A stretch of 64,000 nucleotides of DNA from Gelatiniphilus marinus (GCF_042678305.1 NZ_JBHUDT010000002.1), one strand, 5' to 3'; counted from the first letter of the stretch, positions 54,574 to 62,894 are shown. A program made the numbers and translations. Notes: a model not told the origin generated them from the letters alone.

Positions 54574-57555
54574 ATGCAAAAGAAAATAGAACGGTTTTTC
54601 GATAAGATTTTTGAAAATAGAATGTTTAAGGTTTCATCTGTTTATGTATTAGGAATCTTAATGTTCTATTTAGCATCATCTACAGTTAATAGAATAATTT
54701 CTAAATATTTTACTATCGATGAAAAGCTAATATTACAAATTCCTAAATTTATTTTTGTTGTTTTATTTACTGTAGCTGTATTGTATATTTTATACAAAAT
54801 AGCTTTAAAAAAGTATCAGCCTTCAATATTTTTGATTCATTCATTAGTTGTGTCGAGCTTGATTTATGTAGTATTGAAGTGGGGAATTGATAAAGATGGA
54901 TGGGACTTCATATTATTTTCTTCAAAATTATTCTACGTTGACTTTTTAGGAGTATTGTTAGTTCTTGCGGTTATACTGACTGTTATAAATTTATTAAGTA
55001 AAAAAGAGTTTGAAAGAAAGCCAAATCCGTTTATCTCTGATGATCCTGTTTTATTAAAAGGCGATGACAAGTTAAACTACCACAAAAGAGCGGCAAAAAT
55101 TGTCGAATATTTAGAAAGATCAAACTTTAAAAATTCATTTACAATTGGAATTGTTGGTCCTTGGGGCAATGGTAAATCAAGCTTGATTAGCTTAATTGAG
55201 GAGAAGTTAGAAGAGAAAAATAATGAACATACAATTCATTTAAAGTTTTTACCATATCTAAATCATAGCGAAACTGATATTATTTCAGAGTTTTTCAAAC
55301 AGTTAAGTACCGAAATAAATAAGTATAGCGGAAGATTATCAAATCAATTTTTAAGTTATTCTGATAAGCTTTTAAAACTGTACAAGAATAAAAGTATTTC
55401 GGAATTCTTTAAACCTAATTCGAGCATATTTTCTGATTCTTCTTCTTACGATACTTATAAAAAAATTAATGATACTTTAAATCTATTAGACAAGAAATAT
55501 ATAGTATTTATAGATGATCTTGATAGACTTTCAAATAGTGAAGTTTTACAAGTCTTAAAGTTAGTTAGAAATACTGCTAATTTTAAAAACTTCATTTTTC
55601 TAATAGCTTTAGATAAAGATTATGTACTTGAGTCTTTATTAATGAAAAATGATATTGCTGACCATACATTTGTAGATAAATTTTTTCAATTAGAAGTTTA
55701 TTTACCAGAAATTGAAAAATCCCAGTTAAAAGCAGATTTCATAGATTTATTGAAACAAACAGATTTAGGTTTTGAAGCAGAATTTGTTAGAAATGTTGAA
55801 ACTTGTATCTATAGAGAAGATAATTTATTTGATGATTATATTTCAAACTATAGAGGTGTAAAACGCTTGGTGAATCAGTTGGTCTTTGATTTTAAGTCCT
55901 TACCAGATGAGCTTGATACGAATGATTTTTTAAATTTTACTTATTTAAAAATGACCTTTCCTTATGCAATAAAATTTTTAAATAATAATTGGTCAACCAT
56001 AATTCCTTATAATCCAGAAACAAATCTTTGTGAATTGGTAGAAACCGAAAATGATTCTGATAAAGGTGATACTTTTAAAGCAATGAGAAGATATAGAGTT
56101 TTTCATTTAAATCAAAAGCTTAATATAGATTTTAGCAAGTATGAAATCTCTAAAGACATTGATAAAGAAACAAAGATTAACGAAACCAATAATTTAACTA
56201 AACAGCAAAATATTTTATTAATAAAGACATTAATTGTGCTTTTTGGTAAAGAAAATATTGCTGACAGTCATACCTCAATAAAGTTTGAGAATAATCTTCG
56301 AAAACTACTTCAACAGAAAATACAAGAAAAAGATTTAAGCGAAGTCAAATTTAAAAGCATATTTAATTTTCATAATGACTTTGAGAACTTAAATAAGTTA
56401 TTAAATGAGAATCATACTAATGATGTTTTAAATAGATTAGCATATTTTAATACAATAGATAAAGATGAAGTATTAAAAACAATAATAATATTGCTCTATA
56501 TTTTTAATGATGCAGAATCTTATGCTACACATTCAACATCAGTATGGAATATATTATCTGAATTTATTGGACGTCAATTAAAACTTAAAATAGGAAATGA
56601 AGATTTTTGGACAAATAATGATAAACCAGATATTTGGAAATATATAATTCAAGAGTTTATCGATAAGGATAATTTTAAACTTGAAAGTAAAATTAAATTT
56701 TTAGCACTTATAAGTGAGTCTAGAATTAGACTTGATTTTTCTGATTGGGGAACCACAGAAGATGATCTTAAAGAACTATCACTTTCTTTATATAAAAAGT
56801 TATTAGCCGATAAGCAAAACAATTTATGGAGTATTTATGATTATTCTTTTTATCATGCCTATCATGATGTTAGAAAATTTCATACTGCTGATACGATTAA
56901 CCCAATTACGATAGAGTTCTGGTCTCAAAACGATATCACTTTATTGTGTGCCCAAATGATCCAAAATGATGCTTGGACAACCAAAATGCTTAAAACGTCA
57001 GATTACACAGCACAATTGTTTGAATCCAAGCATAAATACAAGGAATTTATAAATAATAATTTACCAAATCCTATAACATCAGAATTGATAGAATATGTTC
57101 AATTTTTGGAACTAGAAAGCTATACAGATTTTAGTAGATATATTAGATTTGAATTCTTAAGTTTTAACTTTATTAAACAAAAACTTCAAAGAGTAATAGA
57201 TTTTAATAACCTTGCCCAAGATGAAGCAGAAACTATTGTCGAAATAGTATTAAAATCAGATAATAAAGACCTTTGGGACATTACACATACAAATATGAGT
57301 ACTTATGTTATTTCTGGGTTTATTGAGTTAAGGAGATACAATGTAAATGATACGTTTTTTACCTTTATTAGATTACAATCAGGTAATTATCACAAATCCA
57401 TCCCCGAGATGTTTCAACATTTCAAAAAAATGCTTGATGGTAAAGACATTAAATCTAAAATAGATTTAGATAAAAAATCGATAACAGTTGAGGATACTGA
57501 TGAATCCATAAAAATTATTTCGATTCAACCAATCAGTTATGATTCGAAAATATAG
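54574..57555 (+). CDS. KAP-family P-loop NTPase with N-terminal membrane helices
   Basis: The 993-residue protein starts with about four membrane helices (residues 20-38, 52-76, 84-101, 120-141). A KAP NTPase domain follows, with Walker A GPWGNGKSS (195-203) and Walker B VFIDDLDRL (311-319), then RNTANFKNFIFLIALDKDYV, typical of the family. The remaining ~550 residues are helical without a known domain. KAP NTPases are membrane-associated and some belong to phage-defence systems (for example with other effectors). It is the first gene of a three-gene operon, 15 bp before the second gene. The exact function is unknown. Confidence 0.88.
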   Translation: MQKKIERFFDKIFENRMFKVSSVYVLGILMFYLASSTVNRIISKYFTIDEKLILQIPKFIFVVLFTVAVLYILYKIALKKYQPSIFLIHSLVVSSLIYVVLKWGIDKDGWDFILFSSKLFYVDFLGVLLVLAVILTVINLLSKKEFERKPNPFISDDPVLLKGDDKLNYHKRAAKIVEYLERSNFKNSFTIGIVGPWGNGKSSLISLIEEKLEEKNNEHTIHLKFLPYLNHSETDIISEFFKQLSTEINKYSGRLSNQFLSYSDKLLKLYKNKSISEFFKPNSSIFSDSSSYDTYKKINDTLNLLDKKYIVFIDDLDRLSNSEVLQVLKLVRNTANFKNFIFLIALDKDYVLESLLMKNDIADHTFVDKFFQLEVYLPEIEKSQLKADFIDLLKQTDLGFEAEFVRNVETCIYREDNLFDDYISNYRGVKRLVNQLVFDFKSLPDELDTNDFLNFTYLKMTFPYAIKFLNNNWSTIIPYNPETNLCELVETENDSDKGDTFKAMRRYRVFHLNQKLNIDFSKYEISKDIDKETKINETNNLTKQQNILLIKTLIVLFGKENIADSHTSIKFENNLRKLLQQKIQEKDLSEVKFKSIFNFHNDFENLNKLLNENHTNDVLNRLAYFNTIDKDEVLKTIIILLYIFNDAESYATHSTSVWNILSEFIGRQLKLKIGNEDFWTNNDKPDIWKYIIQEFIDKDNFKLESKIKFLALISESRIRLDFSDWGTTEDDLKELSLSLYKKLLADKQNNLWSIYDYSFYHAYHDVRKFHTADTINPITIEFWSQNDITLLCAQMIQNDAWTTKMLKTSDYTAQLFESKHKYKEFINNNLPNPITSELIEYVQFLELESYTDFSRYIRFEFLSFNFIKQKLQRVIDFNNLAQDEAETIVEIVLKSDNKDLWDITHTNMSTYVISGFIELRRYNVNDTFFTFIRLQSGNYHKSIPEMFQHFKKMLDGKDIKSKIDLDKKSITVEDTDESIKIISIQPISYDSKI

Positions 57556-57569
57556 ATAAGCAGATTACT

Positions 57570-58313
57570 ATGAACAAAGTTTTAAAAGATCATAAGCAAG
57601 TTGGAAAAAAACTACAACCACCTTTTCTTAATTATTTTGATGATTGGCAAACTCAATTCATAGAAGTATCATTCATGGACAACATTGTTCCAGAGATAAT
57701 TTGGTTAGCATTTTTGAATGACAAACTTGGTGTGTCACAATCGGCTGAACTTTCATTGAATTTTCTCAAGATAATAAGGGATATTAGACAAGAAAAAACC
57801 ACAAAATGCTTTTCGTTTATTAGCGATTTTGAGGTTTTAACTAAATCAGAAAAAGAACAAATTTTAAAAGCTTCAAACCATTTATTAGATAGGATAAAAC
57901 CTAATATCTTTCCATTGATTAAAGTATTTCCTAAATCACCTCTTAATTTTTTATTTTCTGATATTCCGGAATACAATCAGGAAGATGTTTCCGAGGTTAA
58001 GAGGATTCTTAAGTCTATTGATGGAAAAAGGAATAAAGAAAGTGTTTGGGCACTAGGGAACATTATTTATCATTTATTTCTATTGGATATTTTACGAGTA
58101 ACTAAAGAAAGTTCTTTAATTCATTTACCAGAAATAGAAAAATATCCTGCTACTGAATTATCTAGAAAAGTTGCTTCAGCTATTAGAGCATCAATATACC
58201 CAATAATAAAAAGCAAAAAGAGGGATATTGAAATTAGTGATTGGCAAAAATACTTTTGGAATAGAGCTTTTGAAATAGAGCCATACGTAATTAATAATTT
58301 CTATTTTGATTAA
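57570..58313 (+). CDS. Unrecognised protein of the KAP/DUF5677 operon
   Basis: No domain is recognised in this 247-residue soluble protein. It is mostly helical, with no signal peptide or membrane segment. Its N-terminal part has DDWQTQFIEVSFMDNIVPEI and its end ISDWQKYFWNRAFEIEP, a W-x-x-x-F-W ending that can be used as a search key. The two Trp-rich ends and the even helix spacing suggest a fixed partner-binding fold. It sits between the KAP NTPase gene and the DUF5677 gene, whose ATG follows its stop codon without a gap, so it is certainly part of the same transcript. Confidence 0.75.
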   Translation: MNKVLKDHKQVGKKLQPPFLNYFDDWQTQFIEVSFMDNIVPEIIWLAFLNDKLGVSQSAELSLNFLKIIRDIRQEKTTKCFSFISDFEVLTKSEKEQILKASNHLLDRIKPNIFPLIKVFPKSPLNFLFSDIPEYNQEDVSEVKRILKSIDGKRNKESVWALGNIIYHLFLLDILRVTKESSLIHLPEIEKYPATELSRKVASAIRASIYPIIKSKKRDIEISDWQKYFWNRAFEIEPYVINNFYFD

Positions 58314-59117
58314 ATGAAAAACATTAATGAAAAGATACAACATATACTTAATTTATATGTAGAGGACATTCAATTTGAATTAAAGGAAAGATGGAATTCT
58401 TGGGAAAAAGATCTTAATACACCTGAAATTTATGAAGTGGTTGGAGGTATATTGGCTAGACAAATAACAATTACTGAACATCTTTTAAGTTGTAGTTCTT
58501 TATGGAATGGTCATATGGCCCCTATGGTTTTAAGGAGTTTAGCGGATAATTATATAAACCTAGCTTGGATTTTGGAAGATCCACTTGAAAGGTCTCGAAA
58601 ATTTATTTTTTTTGGGCTAGGTCAAGAAAAACTACAAATTGCACATCAAAAAAAAGAATTAAAATCTTCTGGAAATCTTGAAGAGAATAAAGTATATATT
58701 GAAGCAATGGAAAATTGGATTAATTCCCAACGGTATGTCTTTCTAACAGAAGTTAATCTATCAAAGTGGTCAGAAATTAGTGTAAGAAAAATGGCAGAAG
58801 AAGCTGGGTGCATAGATTTTTATAATTATGTTTACCAACCATTTAGCGTAAACGCACACAACATGTGGAATCATATAGCTAAATATAACTTGATAGAGTC
58901 TAGTAATCCGCTTCATAAGAACTTTAGAAGACCTGGTAAATTTAGCACTGATGCTGATTTTCATTATGTTGATTTAGCATGCAAGTATGTAAATAAGATG
59001 TTTTCACTTTATGATTTAAAAATTGGATTTTCTTCAAATCGCTTATATCCATATAAAAAATTGCATAATGCAATTAATAAATTAAGTAAAGAATTTTCAA
59101 ATGACGAAGAAGAATAG
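58314..59117 (+). CDS. DUF5677-domain protein
   Basis: The 267-residue protein has the DUF5677 pattern: VVGGILARQITITEHLL, then MVLRSLADNYINLAWILEDP with the conserved R-S-x-x-D/E-N-Y segment, and a late H-N-M-W-N-H histidine cluster (SVNAHNMWNHIAKYNL). It is all-helical. The role of DUF5677 is not established; its conserved polar residues could make an active site. It is the last gene of the KAP operon and starts directly at the stop of the previous gene. Confidence 0.82.
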   Translation: MKNINEKIQHILNLYVEDIQFELKERWNSWEKDLNTPEIYEVVGGILARQITITEHLLSCSSLWNGHMAPMVLRSLADNYINLAWILEDPLERSRKFIFFGLGQEKLQIAHQKKELKSSGNLEENKVYIEAMENWINSQRYVFLTEVNLSKWSEISVRKMAEEAGCIDFYNYVYQPFSVNAHNMWNHIAKYNLIESSNPLHKNFRRPGKFSTDADFHYVDLACKYVNKMFSLYDLKIGFSSNRLYPYKKLHNAINKLSKEFSNDEEE

Positions 59118-59773
59118 TTTTGTCTAGTATCTTAAATTAATGATCTAGAAAAATTGGCAGGCTTAAGTCGTTAATATTGATAAAAAGAATAGAAAACTTT
59201 TTTATATAAAACCTTTATGTCTGTAAAGAAGTAATTCCCCACAAACCAAAACCCAGTTTGTTGCGAAAGCAAAAATCCTCTGTGTTTTGGTTTGTTCCGC
59301 TTGCCAATGCGCTTGTAGTTTTTGGCTGCCAACCCTCATACAGCACATTGCTTGTTTCGTTTAGAGGAATTATTTATAGAAAATAGGTAAAACAAAAAAG
59401 ACAAATGCGTAGCATTCACGAATACCTTAATTCAAAATAGAAATGAGGTGAGTAAAGAGCTGTTTTCAAAGCTCACACCAAAAACTACCCAAAGCTATGT
59501 TTACATAATGCGCAGTTATAGTAGCATTCATTTAGTTTCTGTACTATAACGCCATTATGTAAAATATCCGCTTACCAGCCGCCAAATTCCGTACTGGCAT
59601 TGAAATTTAGAACACACAACTTTGCCACTTTTCCCCACCACCCATTTCAACGGTGTAGGTTACAGCAAGTATTAATGTTTGCCAAGTGTCTGCGGTAGGA
59701 TGCATTACATTCGCTCAATCCCTGTTCAGGGTATCGCTCTTTCCATTTACCCACCTCAACACCGCGCATAAAA
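59118..59773. other. Palindrome-rich non-coding tract
   Basis: No open frame of useful length is present on either strand. The base composition is visibly less A+T-rich than in the genes to its left. It holds a perfect 12-bp inverted repeat ACAAACCAAAAC / GTTTTGGTTTGT (59241-59252 and 59284-59295). It also holds a long inverted repeat TTTACATAATG...GTTATAGTA against TACTATAAC...CATTATGTAAA (59500-59523 and 59542-59563). The tract may be a structured RNA, a transfer or replication origin, or remains of another element. Confidence 0.6.
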
Positions 59774-59801
59774 AAAGAGCATTTTTTAGAAAATGCCCTT
59801 T
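59774..59801. terminator. Terminator downstream of the YegP gene
   Basis: AAAGAGCATTTT (59774-59785) and AAAATGCCCTTT (59790-59801) pair with one mismatch around a 4-nt loop. A and T runs flank both sides. It can end the leftward YegP transcript and anything arriving from the KAP side. Confidence 0.7.
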
Positions 59802-59884
59802 ATTTATCTTTCCAACCGCTTAACATCAATAATCACTTCCACCTACGACACTTTGCCCCGAGAAAAGCGGTAATCAATGTATAT

Positions 59885-60211
59885 TTAAACTTCTTCGACT
59901 GGTGCGCTTGGAGCGTTTGTTTTAACGGATTCAATACCATTTTCCATTCCGGAAGATCCCTCGTACATTTCACTTGTGCCAATTACTTGGCCATTACTTG
60001 CTTTTAGATTAAAATAATGTTTGCCGTTACTGGAAACCTTTCGGTCAAATTTACTATCATCTTGTGAGTTGGTTCTAACGGATTCTATACCGTTCATACA
60101 ACCTGCTTTTGCAGAATATCCTTCACTTGCTAATATTTTTTGACCATTACTTGCCTTTAACCTAAAACGGTATTCAGATTTTGCGTCTTGATAAACTTCG
60201 AATTTTCCCAT
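59885..60211 (-). CDS. YegP-family protein, two DUF1508 repeats
   Basis: The 108-residue protein holds two DUF1508 units, residues 1-50 (FEVYQDAKSEYRFRLKASNG, ASEGYSAKAGCMNGIESV) and 51-105 (KHYFNLKASNGQVIGTSE, GMENGIESVKTNA). The function of this family is unknown; two-repeat versions occur widely, often as single small proteins. It is separated from the next gene of the leftward cassette by a terminator at 60250-60273, so it has its own promoter. Confidence 0.92.
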   Translation of the reverse strand: MGKFEVYQDAKSEYRFRLKASNGQKILASEGYSAKAGCMNGIESVRTNSQDDSKFDRKVSSNGKHYFNLKASNGQVIGTSEMYEGSSGMENGIESVKTNAPSAPVEEV

Positions 60212-60249
60212 AATAATATTTGATATAATTTGTATCTAAATATACTAAA

Positions 60250-60273
60250 AAAGTGCTTCAAATGAAGCACTTT
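60250..60273 (-). terminator. Terminator of the leftward cassette
   Basis: AAAGTGCTTCA and TGAAGCACTTT are an 11-bp perfect inverted repeat with the A run at 60247-60252 giving the U run on the minus strand. It ends the transcript running from 61849 to 60277. Confidence 0.85.
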
Positions 60274-60276
60274 AGA

Positions 60277-60459
60277 TTATGGTTTTCCTCTTTTCCGTAT
60301 TCTTTGATGAATCCACTTAATTAAAATGGAAACTATGTAACTAACGACAGCACCAACAATAGCCAAAACAGTGGTAGTAATCAAATCGGCAACACCAATA
60401 TTAACGATTGATGAAAAGAAAGTACCACCAATAATGGCAGATTTGGTGTTATAATCCAT
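60277..60459 (-). CDS. Small holin-like membrane protein B
   Basis: The start is set at the ATG at 60457-60459 (MDYNTKSAIIGGTFF), which overlaps the stop of the preceding gene; the longer frame begins with an unlikely Met/Leu-rich stretch. The 60-residue product has one or two membrane segments (VADLITTTVLAIVGAVVSYI) and a strongly basic end (KWIHQRIRKRGKP), the layout of phage holins. A holin role is an inference from size, topology and the DUF5675 neighbour. Confidence 0.7.
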   Translation of the reverse strand: MDYNTKSAIIGGTFFSSIVNIGVADLITTTVLAIVGAVVSYIVSILIKWIHQRIRKRGKP

Positions 60460-60691
60460 CGTCATTCTCATCAGTTTCAGTGTTTTCATCATCAGTAACA
60501 ACTGCTTGACTTACTGCGGTGGCCACAGTTCCGGCAACTGTCATATAGGTAGCAATGGTTACCACAATGGCAGGCATACTAATTGGTGCTGCAATGATAG
60601 CGCCACCTGCAGTAGCTAAAGCAATACCAATATTTCGCAAAGTCTTGAAAAATTTGGGAGTTGGTTTTTTATAACGTTCTACAATGTTCAT
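60449..60691 (-). CDS. Small membrane protein A
   Basis: The 80-residue product has a basic N-terminal amphipathic part (RYKKPTPKFFKTLRNIG) and two Gly/Ala/Val-rich membrane segments between residues 20 and 62. An acidic tail follows (TDDENTETDENDDGL). No family is recognised. It overlaps both neighbours (23 bp with DUF5675, 11 bp with protein B), so the three genes are translationally linked. Confidence 0.7.
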   Translation of the reverse strand: MNIVERYKKPTPKFFKTLRNIGIALATAGGAIIAAPISMPAIVVTIATYMTVAGTVATAVSQAVVTDDENTETDENDDGL

Positions 60692-61091
60692 AATTCTGTG
60701 ATTTAATAGTTAATAAAATGGTTTCTTTTCGGTCTTTAGCTTGATACACCAAAGACAACAGTTTTTGCATAGCATTTTTAGAGTAAACGCCCTTTCCTAT
60801 ACCACTCAAATACGTTACTGGAGCAATACACCCTTGGAGCTCTTTTAAGGCATCATTCGCAGGGTGAAACAGGATAAAGCTTCTACCTTTTACATCCCTC
60901 AAAATCAAATGATGCTTAAACCGTTTAGAAAAACGCGGTTCAATTTCATAAACACCTTCAGGAATACAGGAAATATTTCGCTTGTTATCGTTCCAGGGCA
61001 ATTCGATGGTATAGCAAAGGAATTTGTTAGAATTAAAGAGAGCACCATTGGTGCCCTCTTCAAAATAGGCTCTATGCAGCACTAATTCCAT
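60669..61091 (-). CDS. DUF5675-family protein
   Basis: The 140-residue protein carries the DUF5675 pattern: CYTIELPWNDNKRNISCIPE, GVYEIEPRFSKRFKHHLIL and FILFHPANDALKELQGCIAP. The conserved His and the Cys of GCIAPV look like an L,D-transpeptidase or lysozyme-like active site. The family is often found in phage and phage-like regions of Bacteroidetes; its activity is not established. It follows the 261-residue gene by 2 bp and overlaps small membrane protein A. Confidence 0.85.
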   Translation of the reverse strand: MELVLHRAYFEEGTNGALFNSNKFLCYTIELPWNDNKRNISCIPEGVYEIEPRFSKRFKHHLILRDVKGRSFILFHPANDALKELQGCIAPVTYLSGIGKGVYSKNAMQKLLSLVYQAKDRKETILLTIKSQNYEHCRTL

Positions 61092-61093
61092 AC

Positions 61094-61849
61094 TTACGGA
61101 GTATCTACAATAACAATTGCCAAAGCGTTGTAAGCACCGTTCTTAAGCTCGTACATCTGTCCGTTTACCTCTTGGTAAAACTCAATACCAAGCACCTGTA
61201 CAACAGGAAGCGTTGAGTTAGCAACCAAAGAAGCTGTTAAGGCAATAGCAGCTGTATCAGCAGCAGTATAAGGAAGAATGGCAGTTTCATCATTTTCAAA
61301 TGTTGAGGTTTCATTCTCAAAATCCAATTCAGAAGCACCCATTACCACCTTAAAATGAGTTGTTCCTGTTGGAGCTGCAATTCTGACCGTTGGAGAAAAC
61401 GCATCTAGGTTAACCGTAGCATCACCAGAAACACGGTCAAAGGCATTCGTAAAAGGTGCAAAAAGTGTTGTGCCTAACTTTCCACCCAAGTTGAATTCAA
61501 AGCTATTTAACAAGCTTAAATCACCATCTTGCAAGGTTCTTAAACCTCTTTCGTTTGTGGTGTCGGTTTTAGTAACCGCAACCAAAGTTTTAGTTAAACG
61601 AGAAACCACACGTTTATCCTTTGCATTCTGCAAAAGAATACGAATAGCATTTCTCAACAGTTTGCCGCCTTTACCAGCTCGTCCAAATTCAGACCCATTT
61701 TCACGCGTTCTCTGAAACGCTGGGTCATTTGCAATACGATTGGCATCAACACCGCCTTTTTCGCGTGCTAAATGTCCGTCAGTCGTTTTGTAAAAGGAAA
61801 TACCACCGATAGTTCCTTTCAGTTTAATAATTCCAGTTTGTTTTGCCAT
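61094..61849 (-). CDS. Bacteroidetes mobile-element protein of unknown function
   Basis: The start at 61849 (MAKQTGIIKLKGTIGGISFY) is preferred because this beginning is shared by many such proteins (recollection) and a GTG-like upstream start adds only ten residues. The N-terminal 100 residues are basic (FGRAGKGGKLLRNAIRIL), and the C-terminal half is Ala/Thr-rich and beta-rich, resembling a phage structural or surface-layer protein. It is the first gene of the leftward cassette, followed by DUF5675 and two membrane proteins. The function is unknown. Confidence 0.75.
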   Translation of the reverse strand: MAKQTGIIKLKGTIGGISFYKTTDGHLAREKGGVDANRIANDPAFQRTRENGSEFGRAGKGGKLLRNAIRILLQNAKDKRVVSRLTKTLVAVTKTDTTNERGLRTLQDGDLSLLNSFEFNLGGKLGTTLFAPFTNAFDRVSGDATVNLDAFSPTVRIAAPTGTTHFKVVMGASELDFENETSTFENDETAILPYTAADTAAIALTASLVANSTLPVVQVLGIEFYQEVNGQMYELKNGAYNALAIVIVDTP

Positions 61850-62073
61850 AATAATTCGTTTTTTGATTAATGAAACCAAATCACGTAATTTTATAGCACG
61901 TTGTTAAAAATCAAATGCCGTTTTCGGTCATCCATTCCGATACAACCAAAAACGTCATTAAAATATTGAAAACCCTATCGGGATTTTCAACATTTTAACA
62001 ACGCATCATCATCACCATAATCATAAAACAATAAAGTATAGATGATGTATGGATAAAGCATAGATAAAGTATT
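61850..62073. promoter_or_regulatory. Divergent promoter region with short tandem repeats
   Basis: This gap separates the leftward cassette from the rightward small gene. It holds a hairpin TTGAAAACCC...GGGATTTTCAA (61971-61991) and three copies of ATAAAGTAT-type units: 62031-62043, 62053-62065 and 62064-62072. The last run up to the ATG at 62074 and may be operator or iteron sites. Confidence 0.5.
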
Positions 62074-62271
62074 ATGACCCCAAAAAGAGCTTGCATATAC
62101 CCAAAAGATATTCAGCGTATCACAGGACGTAGTGAACGTTATGGGCGTAAGCTTTTAAACGATATTAGAAACTACTTTGGAAAGGAATCTTACCAATTTG
62201 TCACAATTAAAGAATTCGTTGAATATAGCGGAATAGAAGAAGAAATTGTCAACAAATATTTAATAGATTAA
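62074..62271 (+). CDS. Small DNA-binding protein near attR
   Basis: The 65-residue protein reads IYPKDIQRITGRSERYGRKL followed by NDIRNYFGK and FVTIKEFVEYSG, a short helical, basic, helix-turn-helix-like pattern seen in small Bacteroidetes element proteins. It is likely a regulator or excision-accessory protein. It lies 178 bp from attR and is the last gene of the element. Confidence 0.7.
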   Translation: MTPKRACIYPKDIQRITGRSERYGRKLLNDIRNYFGKESYQFVTIKEFVEYSGIEEEIVNKYLID

Positions 62272-62378
62272 TCATAATATTTGATGCAAAATGACTGGTT
62301 TAAATGGAGCTAAAATTGTAAATTTGTAGTAAGACGTTCAGATAAATAATACTATTTCAAACTAACAGATAGGTCTAC

Positions 62379-62390
62379 AATTCGGTTCAC
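62379..62390. repeat. Integrase arm-type site at attR
   Basis: AATTCGGTTCAC differs by one base from the tandem AATTCGGTTAAC sites next to attL (34229-34252). It lies about 60 bp inside the right core repeat, as expected for the opposite arm. The remaining sequence from 62272 to 62449 holds no gene. Confidence 0.65.
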
Positions 62391-62449
62391 ACTGTTTTAG
62401 TCTATTTCTGGAAGTATTGATTTTACTGCATAGTGGCGGTTTGGGTATC

Positions 62450-62465
62450 ATCCTGCCACCCCGAC
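62450..62465. repeat. attR core, shared with the second element
   Basis: ATCCTGCCACCCCGAC is identical to 34115-34130. It is the right border of the first element and at the same time the left border of a second element, whose hairpin and integrase follow in the same order as after attL. Confidence 0.9.
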
Positions 62466-62487
62466 TAACCTAGAAATAGGAAAAACT

Positions 62488-62521
62488 AAAACACTGTTAA
62501 TTGTATGATTATCAGTGTTTT
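62488..62521. terminator. Hairpin at the left end of the second element
   Basis: AAAACACTG (62488-62496) and CAGTGTTTT (62513-62521) pair perfectly, with a T run behind. It corresponds to the hairpin at 34154-34187 in the first element. Confidence 0.7.
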
Positions 62522-62681
62522 TTTGTTTTTTATGAGGTTATTTGATATCATAATATATCAAATAAAAGGTGTGAAATTAGGTGTACACTTTCTTCACAAA
62601 ATTGTCGTAATTTTAAAGAGCTGTTAAAAGCAATTTGACTTTTGTCTTTATAAAATTATTGTTTAACTAAAGACATTAAAA

Positions 62682-62894
62682 ATGCAGACAAACAAAACCT
62701 TTTCAATCATTTTCTTTACTAGAAAATCACGAAGCGTTGCGAACAAATTATCAATTTATGTTCGTATTACTGTAAACGGAAAACGTTCAGAAATCAGCCT
62801 TAAAAGAACCATTTTACTTAATGAATGGGATTCTTCGAAAAATAGAGGGCGCGGTAACTCATACAAAATTAGAATTTTAAATACCTATTTAGAT
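62682..62894 (+). pseudogene. Integrase of the second element, truncated by an IS
   Basis: The first ~70 codons align with the integrase at 34362: KTFSIIFFTRKSRSVANKLS, YVRITVNGKRSEISLKR and LNEWDSSKNRGRGN are matched, as far as RILNTYLD. There the sequence switches to the IS end (TGTAAGCTTCCCC). The frame then runs nine foreign residues to a stop at 62924. The catalytic domain is missing in this window, so the gene is inactive unless the IS excises. Confidence 0.88.

Larger units (their letters stand above)
34131..62465. mobile_element. Integrated genomic island of about 28.3 kb in tRNA-Pro
   Basis: The island lies between the two 16-bp att repeats. It begins with an IntDOT-like tyrosine integrase, has arm-type repeats near both ends and carries an RteC regulator, an excisionase-like protein and a DnaC-like ATPase, all typical of Bacteroidetes integrative elements. 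Its cargo is a two-component-regulated hydrolase cluster, HipBA, a Wadjet-like operon, a KAP/DUF5677 operon and a lysis-like cassette. No relaxase, TraG-type coupling protein or other transfer gene is visible, so it is a genomic island or a mobilisable element that needs help, not a self-transmissible ICE. Confidence 0.85.

Noticed and set aside
59500..59563. Integron attC-like site (GTTATAG...CTATAAC inverted repeat)
   Set aside because: The GTT and AAC ends have the inside-out orientation relative to attC core sites and no integron integrase is present. It is kept only as a palindrome.
62031..62072. Plasmid-type iteron origin
   Set aside because: There are only three imperfect 9-13-bp units with uneven spacing and no initiator gene of known type beside them; reported only as possible operator sites.
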